This document shows positions 1-7,890 of a stretch of DNA of 64,000 bases, piece after piece. Position numbers and translations under genes: made by a program. Within the stretch, counting starts at the first letter, position 1, and the number at the start of each line of letters is the position of its first letter. The DNA is taken from assembly GCF_003952165.1 (NCBI RefSeq), contig NZ_RXFT01000022.1, positions 18,724 to 82,723 of the forward strand, given 5' to 3'. Source of the DNA: Variovorax guangxiensis. Lineage in GTDB: Bacteria > Pseudomonadota > Gammaproteobacteria > Burkholderiales > Burkholderiaceae_C. A model generated the notes under the pieces. That model saw only the letters and a program-made list of their open reading frames with translations, was not told the origin of the DNA and did not search any database.

Positions 1-1882
1 CAGGATGCATGCGGTCGGCGGTGAAGAAGATCACGTTGCCGGGGCAGCCTGCCGCCATGGCGGCGACGTTGACGTCGGCCGCGTTGAGCACCGCGTAGCC
101 GTCGGGCGCCACGTTGCGCACGATCACGCGCTTGAGCACCGCCAGGTCTTCCACGGTGGTGATGTAGTTCAGGCCCAGGTGGTCGCCGCTGCCGATGTTG
201 GTGACCACCGCCACCTGGCAGCGGTCGAAGCCGAGGCCCTCGCGCAGGATGCCGCCGCGCGCCACTTCGAACACTGCCGCGTCGACGTCGGGGTGCATCA
301 GCACGTTGCGCGCGCTCTTGGGGCCGCTGCAGTCGCCGCTGTCGGTCTGGCGGCCGTCGACGTACACGCCGTCGGTGTTGGTCATGCCGGTGCGCAGGCC
401 GCTCGATGCGAGCAGGTGGTTGATCAGGCGCGCGGTGGTGGTCTTGCCGTTGGTGCCCGTGACGGCCACCACGGGAACGCGGCCGTCGTCGCCGTGGGCG
501 AAGAGGGTGTCCATGACCGCCTCGCCGACCGCGCGGCCGCGGCCGAACGACGGCGAGATGTGCATGCGCAGTCCGGGCGCGGCATTTACCTCCACCACGC
601 CGCCGTGCTGCTCCTCGAGCGGGCGCAGCACGTTCTCGCAGACCATGTCGACGCCGCAGATGTGCAGGCCGACCATCTGCGCCGCGTCGATGGCGCGCGC
701 CGCGACTTCGGGGTGCACGGTGTCGGTCACGTCGGTGGCGGTGCCGCCGGTGGACAGGTTGGCGTTGTTGCGCAGCACCACGCGCTGGCCGCGCGCGGGC
801 ACGCTGTCGGGCGTGAGGCCCTGCGATTCGAGCCGGCCGATGGCGATGTCGTCCAGGCGGATCTTGGTGAGCGAGGTGGCGTGGCCCTCGCCGCGGCGCG
901 GGTCGAGGTTCACGGTGTCGACCAGCTGGCGCACGGTGGAGCTGCCGTCGCCGATGACCTGCGGCGGATCGCGGCGCGCGGCGGCCACGAGGCGGTCGCC
1001 CACCACCAGCAGGCGGAAGTCGAAGCCGGGCAGGAACTTCTCGACCATCACCTCGCCGTAGACGGCGGCCGACTCGTAGGCCGCGAACAGTTCCTCGCGC
1101 GAGTTGATGTTGACCGTGACGCCCTTGCCCTGGTTGCCGTCCTGCGGCTTCACCACGACCGGCAGGCCGATCTCGTTGGCGGCGGCCCAGCCGTCTTCCG
1201 CGCTGCTCACGGGGCGGCCCAGCGGCACCGGCACGCCGGCGGCGTTGAGCAGCTGCTTCGTCAGTTCCTTGTCCTGCGCGATCGACTCGGCCACGCCGCT
1301 GGTGCTGTCGACTTCGGCGGCCTGGATGCGGCGCTGCTTGGAACCCCAGCCGAACTGCACCAGGCTGCCGCGCGTGAGGCGGCGGTACGGAATGCCGCGC
1401 GCCACGGCCGCATCGACGATGGAGCCGGTGCTCGGGCCCAGGCGCTCCGACTCGTCGAGGTCGCGCAGTTCGGCGATGGCGGCTTCGGCATCGAAGGGCG
1501 TGTCGTTCTGGGCGGCGACGATCAGCTCCTCGGCGAGCTCGGCGGCGCGGCGGCCCACGGCCTCCTCGCTGTACTGGAACACGACCTGGTAGACGCCTTC
1601 TTCCACGGTGGGGGAGGTGTGGCCGAAGTTGACCGCGCAGCCGGCCTGCGCCTGCAGCGCGACCGCGGCGTTCTCCAGCACGTGGGCCAGCGCCAGCGGC
1701 TGGCCCAGCACCATCGGGTGCAGCTCGCCGATGGTCGGGAAGCGCGCGCGCAGGCGGTCTTCGAAGCCGCTCAGCTTGCTGATGGCGTTCTCGTCGCCCT
1801 GGCAGGCCACGACCGCCTCGATGGCGGTATGGCGGCTCCAGAGATTGGGCCCGCGAAGGGCTCGGGTGCGGGTGACTTTCAT
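1..1882 (-). CDS. cphA: Cyanophycin synthetase, 3' end outside window
   Basis: Partial gene; the C-terminus lies beyond the window edge. Cyanophycin synthetase builds multi-L-arginyl-poly-L-aspartate, using an ATP-grasp domain to add Asp to the backbone and a Mur-ligase-like domain to add Arg side chains. The start (MKVTRTRALRGPNLWS) is followed by the family N-terminal domain, an ATP-grasp region (PVVVKPQDGNQGKGV, then VVEVNAAPGLRMH), and a Mur-ligase region with an intact P-loop GTNGKTTT near residue 475. It lies 40 bp downstream of a second synthetase gene, so the two are probably one operon. Family identity is clear; the end of the Mur-ligase domain cannot be checked here. Confidence 0.95.
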   Translation of the reverse strand, partial: MKVTRTRALRGPNLWSRHTAIEAVVACQGDENAISKLSGFEDRLRARFPTIGELHPMVLGQPLALAHVLENAAVALQAQAGCAVNFGHTSPTVEEGVYQVVFQYSEEAVGRRAAELAEELIVAAQNDTPFDAEAAIAELRDLDESERLGPSTGSIVDAAVARGIPYRRLTRGSLVQFGWGSKQRRIQAAEVDSTSGVAESIAQDKELTKQLLNAAGVPVPLGRPVSSAEDGWAAANEIGLPVVVKPQDGNQGKGVTVNINSREELFAAYESAAVYGEVMVEKFLPGFDFRLLVVGDRLVAAARRDPPQVIGDGSSTVRQLVDTVNLDPRRGEGHATSLTKIRLDDIAIGRLESQGLTPDSVPARGQRVVLRNNANLSTGGTATDVTDTVHPEVAARAIDAAQMVGLHICGVDMVCENVLRPLEEQHGGVVEVNAAPGLRMHISPSFGRGRAVGEAVMDTLFAHGDDGRVPVVAVTGTNGKTTTARLINHLLASSGLRTGMTNTDGVYVDGRQTDSGDCSGPKSARNVLMHPDVDAAVFEVARGGILREGLGFDRCQVAVVTNIGSGDHLGLNYITTVEDLAVLKRVIVRNVAPDGYAVLNAADVNVAAMAAGCPGNVIFFTADRMHP

Positions 1883-1922
1883 GGGGCTGCGGGAGCTCGT
1901 ACGGTCTGCCAGGCCTGCGGCC

Positions 1923-4160
1923 TCAGGCAAGTTGGGGTTGGAGAGGCTGGGTCTGCGAGAGCTGCAGCGAGGCCAGCGCGGCCTGCAGGTCGGCCTCGAA
2001 GGCTTCGACGCCTGCGCCGATCAGGTTCAGCGGAATGCCCATGGCCCAGGCCGCGGCCACGGCGGCCAGCAGGCTTTCGAGGCTCACGCCGGCATGCGTG
2101 GCGCGCCACACGGTCAGGCGGCCGAGGCCCGGCAGGAACGATTCGCTGCTGCCGTTGGCCAGCACCACGCGGTCCTGCCGGACCAGCACGGCCTTGCCGC
2201 CGGCGGTCTGGTGCGCCGTGAGCGCGGGAGCCTGCGCGTCGGCCGAATAGAGGATGACGGCGCCGTCGCACAGCGGCGCGAGACCGGCGACGCGCGGGTC
2301 GGCGGCGTTCAGCACGGCCGTGCCCTCGGGCAGCACCACGTCGACCTGCGTGCGCAGCACCTTGACCATCTGGTCGCTCTCGGTGATGTCGTAGTCCGCC
2401 AGTGCCTCGCAGCCTTCGAGGTCGGTGACGATGCCGACTTCGCAGCGGTCGTACGGGAGACCGTCGCGCAGGATGGTCTCGGCGCCGTTCTCGATCACCA
2501 CGGCCTGCACGGCGCGGTTCACCAGCAGGCGGTGGCCCGCTTCCCAGTTGGCGCTGTCGCGTGCGTCGACGCGGCGGCGCTCGAGGAACAGCCCGTCGCG
2601 GCAGGCCAGGCCGGTGTGGCGCCCGCCCAGGTTGATGAGCCATGCCACCAGGCGCGCCAGCACGGCGGTGTCGCGCGAGCCGGCCACGCCGACCACGGGA
2701 ATGCGCCCGGGCGCGTCGTTGGGAAACAGGTGGTCGCAGATCGCGCGGCCCACCGGGCGCGGCGAGCCGACGGCCGGCTTCAGGTGCATCAGCAGGCCGG
2801 GGCCGGCGTTGACCTCGACGATCGCGCCGCCCTGCGGGCCGAGCGGCCTGGAAATGTCCTGCGCCACGAGGTCGATGCCGGCGATGTCCAGGCCCACCAC
2901 GCGGGCGGCCAGCACGGCGGCGTGCGCCACCTCGGGATGCACCAGGTCGGTGCAATCGTTGGCCATGTTGCCGTTGCGCTGGATCGTGACCACGCGGCCG
3001 GCGGCGGGCACGGCGTCGGCGCTCAGGTCCTGGCGCTTGAGCTCGAGCTGCAGCTTGGCATCGGTGTCGATCAGGATCACGTCGAGCGGGAATTCTTCCT
3101 CGGCGCCGCGGCGTGGGTCGCTGTTGAGCTGCTTTTCGATGAGCTCGCGCACGCTGGCCTGGCCGTCGCCGGTCACGGTGATGATCTCGCCGCGCGCGGC
3201 CGCCACCACCTCGCCGCCCACCACCAGCAGGCGGTGCTCGTGGCCGCGGATGAAGCGCTCGACCATCACGTCGCTGCCCTCGGGCTCGGCGACCGCGAAG
3301 GCGGCCATGACTTCCTCGCGGGTCGTCAGCTCGAGCGACACGCCGCGGCCGTGGTTGGCATCCGATGGCTTCACGACCACGGGCAGGCCGATGTCCTCGG
3401 CGGCTTCCCAGGCTTCCTCGGCGTCGGCGACCACCTGGCCTTCGGGCACGGGCACGCCGCAGCTCGCGAGCAGCGACTTGGTCAGTTCCTTGTCGCTGGC
3501 GATGGATTCGCCGATGGCGCTGGTGTAGTCGGTCTCGGCGGTCCAGATGCGCTGCTGGTTGGCGCCGTAGCCCAGCTGCACGAGGTTGCCGCTGTTCAGG
3601 CGCATGTGGGGAATGCCGCGGTCGGTGGCGGCGGCCACGATGGCGGCGGTGCTCGGGCCGAGGTAGCAGTCTTCGACCTTGGCCTTGACCGCGTCGACGG
3701 CCTTCTGCACGTCGGCGGCGGTGAACGGATCGTTGTTGATGGCCGCCATCAGCAGGCGGTGGCCCTCGGCCAGCGCCACGCGCGCGACCTGCTCGTCACG
3801 CGCGCGGAACACCATGCGGTAGACGCCATGCTCCGAGGTGCTGCGGGTCTGGCCGAAGCCGGTCGGCATGCCGGCCAGGTTCAGCAACTCGATGACGACG
3901 TGCTCCAGCACATGGCCCGACCAGGTGCCTTCGGTCAGGCGCTGGATGAAGCCGCCGCGCTCGCCGACGCCGCAGTGGTGCTCGATGAGCGCCGGCAGCA
4001 GGGCGGTCAGGCGGTCGGTGAAACCGTCGATCTTGTTGGAGGGGAAGTCTTCGAGCTGGCCCAGGTCGAGCCAGACTTCGAGTACGGGACGGTAGGTCCA
4101 GAGATTGGGGCCGCGCAAATAATTGATGCGCAGCAGTCGGATGTCGTCGAAACGGGTCAT
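1923..4160 (-). CDS. Cyanophycin synthetase paralogue (CphA'-type) with degenerate Mur-ligase P-loop
   Basis: 745 aa, starting at MTRFDDIRLLRINYLRGPNLW, which aligns with the start of the downstream cphA. The N-terminal domain and ATP-grasp region (PVVVKPSDANHGRGV; AIVEVNAGPGLLMH) are retained. Where cphA has GVTGTNGKTTT-like sequence this protein reads GVAGSRDTA near residue 490, so the ATP-binding lysine is missing, and the protein is shorter than typical CphA (about 870-900 aa in the family). Inference: it may keep only the Asp-adding half reaction, or act as a partner of the neighbouring CphA. First gene of the presumed cphA'-cphA operon, divergent from the ABC transporter gene across a 139-bp gap. 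Confidence 0.9.
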   Translation of the reverse strand: MTRFDDIRLLRINYLRGPNLWTYRPVLEVWLDLGQLEDFPSNKIDGFTDRLTALLPALIEHHCGVGERGGFIQRLTEGTWSGHVLEHVVIELLNLAGMPTGFGQTRSTSEHGVYRMVFRARDEQVARVALAEGHRLLMAAINNDPFTAADVQKAVDAVKAKVEDCYLGPSTAAIVAAATDRGIPHMRLNSGNLVQLGYGANQQRIWTAETDYTSAIGESIASDKELTKSLLASCGVPVPEGQVVADAEEAWEAAEDIGLPVVVKPSDANHGRGVSLELTTREEVMAAFAVAEPEGSDVMVERFIRGHEHRLLVVGGEVVAAARGEIITVTGDGQASVRELIEKQLNSDPRRGAEEEFPLDVILIDTDAKLQLELKRQDLSADAVPAAGRVVTIQRNGNMANDCTDLVHPEVAHAAVLAARVVGLDIAGIDLVAQDISRPLGPQGGAIVEVNAGPGLLMHLKPAVGSPRPVGRAICDHLFPNDAPGRIPVVGVAGSRDTAVLARLVAWLINLGGRHTGLACRDGLFLERRRVDARDSANWEAGHRLLVNRAVQAVVIENGAETILRDGLPYDRCEVGIVTDLEGCEALADYDITESDQMVKVLRTQVDVVLPEGTAVLNAADPRVAGLAPLCDGAVILYSADAQAPALTAHQTAGGKAVLVRQDRVVLANGSSESFLPGLGRLTVWRATHAGVSLESLLAAVAAAWAMGIPLNLIGAGVEAFEADLQAALASLQLSQTQPLQPQLA

Positions 4161-4299
4161 GCAAACGTTCGATGTGCTTTGGCCGAGCACCACGGCGCCT
4201 TCAAGCGCACCCATGGCTATCGGTCAGAATCGGCGCCCGACCTGGGGCGCCATGACGCGGTCCAAGAGGCCCGCGACGGGCAAGAGTCAAAGAAACACA

Positions 4300-6591
4300 A
4301 TGCAACATCACGATCCAGTCGGCACCCGGGAGGGCGAAACAGAAGCGGCATCAGCGCAAGCACTGAAAAACCGCCTCGCAGTCGCGGAAAACGTTCTGGT
4401 AACACTGACGGTTGACCTCGACGACCAACTTCGCTTCGCTTCCGGCCTAGTCGCCCTGACTGACCGGAAGCTGATTTCGCTCGATCCCGATGGGACTTGG
4501 CGTGAGTGGCCGCTAACCGATGCGGCCTTGGAAATGCGCGTTTCCGACCACGCAGGCGTCGGCACCCTCGACCTGGCGGGTCCCGCCGGACGGCTCGCAC
4601 GGTGGCGCTATACCCTGGCCGGACAGGTCGCGGCGCTGCGGCTGATGAAGCTGTTCGGCCAGCGCATGGCGGGCGGTGTCGCCAAGGAGACACCCGAGGC
4701 CGTGGAGACTGCCGAGGGCGAGGATTCCACCGACGCCGAACTCCAGACCCCGCCCTCCACCTGGGTGCTGCTGCGCCTCGGCCGCTTCGCCAAGCCCTAC
4801 CGCAAGCAGCTGATCGCGGGGTTCTTCCTGACCCTGTTCTCGACCGCCGCGACGCTGGTGCCGCCCTACCTGACCATTCCGCTGATGGACGACATCCTGA
4901 TTCCGTTCCAGAACGGGCAGAAGATCGATTCCATGCGCGTGGGCCTGTACCTGGGCGGCCTGCTGATCGCGGCGCTGGTCGGCTGGGGGCTGGGCTGGGC
5001 GCGCACCTACCTGCTGGCGCTGGTGTCCGAGCGCATCGGCGCCGACCTGCGCACCACCACCTACGAGCACCTGCTGACCCTGCCGCTGGACTACTTCGGC
5101 GGCAAGCGCACCGGCGACCTGATGGCGCGCATCGGCTCCGAAACCGACCGCATCAACGTCTTCCTGTCGCTGCACGCGCTCGATTTCGCCAACGACGTGC
5201 TGATGATCGTGATGACCGCGGTCATCCTGATCTCCATCAACCCGCTGCTGGCGGTGGTCACGCTGGTGCCGCTGCCCTTCATCGCCTGGATGATCCACGT
5301 CGTGCGCGACCGCCTGCGCACCGGCTTCGAGAAGATCGACCGCGTCTGGTCCGAAGTGACCAACGTGCTGGCCGACACCATTCCCGGCATCCGCGTGGTG
5401 AAGGCCTTCGCGCAGGAGCGCCGCGAGGCCGAGCGCTTCCGCGTCGCCAACGCCTACAACCTGCAGGTCAACGACAAGCTCAACCGCACCTGGTCGCTGT
5501 TCACGCCGACCGTGTCGCTGCTCACCGAAATCGGCCTGCTCGTGGTCTGGGCCTTCGGCATCTGGCAGGTGGCGCGCGGAAGCATCACGGTGGGTGTGCT
5601 CACCGCCTTCATCGCGTACATCGGGCGCTTCTATACCCGGCTCGACTCCATGAGCCGCATCGTCTCGGTCACGCAGAAGGCCGCGGCGGGCGCCAAGCGC
5701 ATCTTCGACATCCTCGACCACGTGAGCAACGTGCCCGAGCCGGCCAACCCGGTGAAGGTGGAGCGGGTGCAGGGCCGCATCGACATGAGCGGACTGGGCT
5801 TCCGCTACGGCTCGCGCGCGGTCATCCACGACCTCGACCTGACCATCGAGCCCGGCGAGATGATCGGCCTCGTGGGGCACAGCGGCTCGGGCAAGAGCAC
5901 GCTGGTCAACCTGATCTGCCGCTTCTACGACGTGACCGACGGCGCCATCAAGGTCGACGGCACCGACATCCGCCGCTTCGCCGTGGCCGACTACCGCCGG
6001 CACGTGGGGCTGGTGTTGCAGGAGCCGTTCCTGTTCTTCGGCACCATCGCGCAGAACATCGCCTACGGCAAGCCCGATGCCACGCGCGAGGAAATCGTGG
6101 CCGCCGCGCGCGCCGCGCATGCGCACGACTTCATCCTGCGCCTGCCGCACGGCTACGACTCGCTGGTGGGCGAGCGCGGCCAGGGCCTGTCGGGCGGAGA
6201 ACGCCAGCGCATCAGCATCGCGCGCGCGCTGCTGATCGACCCGCGCATCCTGATCCTCGACGAGGCAACCTCGGCCGTGGACACCGAGACCGAGAAGGAA
6301 ATCCAGAAGGCGCTCGACAACCTCGTGCAGGGCCGCACCACCATCGCCATCGCGCACCGCCTGTCGACGCTGCGCAAGGCCGACCGCCTCGTGGTCATGG
6401 ACCGCGGCGAGGTGGTCGAGGTCGGCCCGCACGACGCCCTGATGGCGAAGCAGGGCGCCTACTGGCGGCTCTACCAGGCGCAGCTGCGCCAGGGCGATGA
6501 CGACGCGAGCGAAGGCGCCGCCGACGAGCGCGCCAGCGCGCAGGCGCCGCTGGCTATCAGCCACGCGGCTCATCCGGCGGGGGACGCATGA
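4300..6591 (+). CDS. ABC transporter, fused permease/ATPase, cyanophycin-locus type
   Basis: 763 aa exporter-type half transporter. An N-terminal region of about 160 residues (MQHHDPV... to LMKLFGQRM) is not part of the usual exporter fold. A six-helix ABC membrane domain follows (about 165-460), then a nucleotide-binding domain with Walker A GHSGSGKST near residue 526, signature LSGGERQR and Walker B ILILDEATSAVD. The ATG at 4300 was chosen because upstream in-frame codons overlap the divergent synthetase start. Its stop overlaps the start of the DUF1854 gene (ATGA). From memory, RefSeq families describe an ABC transporter and a DUF1854 protein associated with cyanophycin metabolism, which fits this arrangement. 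Substrate unknown; export of a peptide or of cyanophycin breakdown products is only inference. Confidence 0.88.
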   Translation: MQHHDPVGTREGETEAASAQALKNRLAVAENVLVTLTVDLDDQLRFASGLVALTDRKLISLDPDGTWREWPLTDAALEMRVSDHAGVGTLDLAGPAGRLARWRYTLAGQVAALRLMKLFGQRMAGGVAKETPEAVETAEGEDSTDAELQTPPSTWVLLRLGRFAKPYRKQLIAGFFLTLFSTAATLVPPYLTIPLMDDILIPFQNGQKIDSMRVGLYLGGLLIAALVGWGLGWARTYLLALVSERIGADLRTTTYEHLLTLPLDYFGGKRTGDLMARIGSETDRINVFLSLHALDFANDVLMIVMTAVILISINPLLAVVTLVPLPFIAWMIHVVRDRLRTGFEKIDRVWSEVTNVLADTIPGIRVVKAFAQERREAERFRVANAYNLQVNDKLNRTWSLFTPTVSLLTEIGLLVVWAFGIWQVARGSITVGVLTAFIAYIGRFYTRLDSMSRIVSVTQKAAAGAKRIFDILDHVSNVPEPANPVKVERVQGRIDMSGLGFRYGSRAVIHDLDLTIEPGEMIGLVGHSGSGKSTLVNLICRFYDVTDGAIKVDGTDIRRFAVADYRRHVGLVLQEPFLFFGTIAQNIAYGKPDATREEIVAAARAAHAHDFILRLPHGYDSLVGERGQGLSGGERQRISIARALLIDPRILILDEATSAVDTETEKEIQKALDNLVQGRTTIAIAHRLSTLRKADRLVVMDRGEVVEVGPHDALMAKQGAYWRLYQAQLRQGDDDASEGAADERASAQAPLAISHAAHPAGDA

Positions 6592-7067
6592 CCGACCACA
6601 ACACGCCATCTTTCGAACTCGAACGCGATGCCTTCGGCCGCCTCGTGCTGACCGATACACAGGGCGAGCGCCACGTCGGCATCGTGCCCGTGCGGGCCTT
6701 TCCGCTGAGCGCGCCCGGCCACGGCATCTCGCTGGTCGGCAGCGAAGGGCGCGAGCTGGTCTGGATCGACAGCGTCGAGCAGCTGCCGGCGCAGGCCAAG
6801 GCGCTGCTCGAGGAAGACCTCGCGGTGCGCGACTTCGCGCCCACGCTGCTGAAGCTGCACGGCGTGTCGAGCTTCGGCGTTCCCAGCACCTGGACCATCA
6901 GCACCGACCGCGGCGAGACCAGCTTCGTGCTCAAGGCCGAGGAGGACATCCGCCGGCTCGAAGGCGGCGCGCTGCTGATCGCAAGCGCGCATGGCGTGCA
7001 GTTCCGCATCCCCGACGTGAAGACGCTGGACCGGGCGTCGCGCAAGCTGCTGGAGCGTTTCCTCTAG
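6588..7067 (+). CDS. DUF1854 family protein, cyanophycin-associated
   Basis: 159 aa, soluble, without a signal peptide or membrane segment. The body (VGIVPVRAFPLSAPGHGISLV, ELVWIDSVEQLP, FGVPSTWTISTDRGETSF, ending IPDVKTLDRASRKLLERFL) matches DUF1854 as I know it. The start codon overlaps the stop of the ABC transporter gene by four bases, so translation is probably coupled and the two products may act together. Molecular function is unknown. The GGVTS/STW-type beta-rich layout suggests a small ligand- or protein-binding domain, but no catalytic motif is visible. Its occurrence next to cphA genes is the only functional clue. Confidence 0.85.
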   Translation: MTDHNTPSFELERDAFGRLVLTDTQGERHVGIVPVRAFPLSAPGHGISLVGSEGRELVWIDSVEQLPAQAKALLEEDLAVRDFAPTLLKLHGVSSFGVPSTWTISTDRGETSFVLKAEEDIRRLEGGALLIASAHGVQFRIPDVKTLDRASRKLLERFL

Positions 7068-7152
7068 ATACTGGCGCCATGGGCAGGCGCCGTGAGCAGC
7101 CTGCGAAAATCGCCTCTTTGGATTGCGGCGGCACGCACCGCCGCCGACGGAT

Positions 7153-7890
7153 ATGCCCCTGCACACCACCGCCCTCGTCCTGTTCTCCGGCGGCCAGGAT
7201 TCGACCACCTGCCTCGCCGATGCGCTCTCGAAGTACGAGCGCGTCGAAACCCTGGGCTTCGACTACGGGCAGCGCCACCGCGTCGAGCTCGACGTGCGCG
7301 GCACCATCCTCGCGAAGATGCGCGAGCGCTTTCCCGACTGGGCGCCGCGCCTGGGCGAAGACCACGTGCTCACGCTCGCGGCCCTGGCGCAGCTGGGCGG
7401 CTCCTCGCTCACGGAAGAAGTCGCCTTCGCCATGCAGGCCGACGGCCTGCCCAACACCTTCGTGCCCGGGCGCAACCTGCTTTTTCTCACGCTCGCCGGC
7501 GCGCTGGCCTACCGGCGCGGGCTGCAGGTGATCGTCACCGGTGTCTGCGAGACCGACTTCTCGGGCTACCCCGACTGCCGCGACGACACCATGAAGGCGA
7601 TGCAGCTCGCGCTCTCGCTCGGGCTGGAGCGCCGCCTGGTCATCGAGACGCCGCTCATGTGGATCGACAAGGCCGAGACATGGCAACTGGCGCACCGCCT
7701 GGGCGGCAGGCCGCTGGTCGACCTGATCGTCGACGAGACGCATACCTGCTACCTGGGCGATCGCGTGCACCGCCAGGACTGGGGCTACGGCTGCGGCGAA
7801 TGCCCCGCCTGCGAGCTGCGCAGGAAGGGCTGGGAGCGCTACGTGGCCGCTGCCGTGCCGGCCGACGAGGGCACGACCTCCACGCGATAG
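7153..7890 (+). CDS. queC: 7-cyano-7-deazaguanine synthase
   Basis: 245 aa. QueC converts 7-carboxy-7-deazaguanine to preQ0 with ATP and ammonia, in queuosine tRNA modification. The PP-loop SGGQDS is at residues 12-17, and four Cys of the zinc site are at 199, 214, 217 and 220 (GYGCGECPAC). The ATG at 7153 was chosen because the PP-loop then begins near residue 12 as usual. A perfect 7-bp stem (7125-7131 with 7138-7144) lies just before the start and could affect ribosome access. The last 52 bp overlap the 3' end of the convergent ABC gene. No other queuosine gene is in the window. Confidence 0.96.
   Translation: MPLHTTALVLFSGGQDSTTCLADALSKYERVETLGFDYGQRHRVELDVRGTILAKMRERFPDWAPRLGEDHVLTLAALAQLGGSSLTEEVAFAMQADGLPNTFVPGRNLLFLTLAGALAYRRGLQVIVTGVCETDFSGYPDCRDDTMKAMQLALSLGLERRLVIETPLMWIDKAETWQLAHRLGGRPLVDLIVDETHTCYLGDRVHRQDWGYGCGECPACELRRKGWERYVAAAVPADEGTTSTR

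Noticed and set aside
5..2221. Long plus-strand open frame opposite the cyanophycin synthetase genes
   Set aside because: Low-complexity Ala/His/Arg/Val-rich translation typical of the antisense frame of high-GC genes; the minus strand carries clear cphA domains.
7068..7152. PreQ1 riboswitch ahead of queC
   Set aside because: Leader is too short and GC-rich with a simple stem; no preQ1 aptamer pattern (A-rich tail pairing with loop) could be seen.
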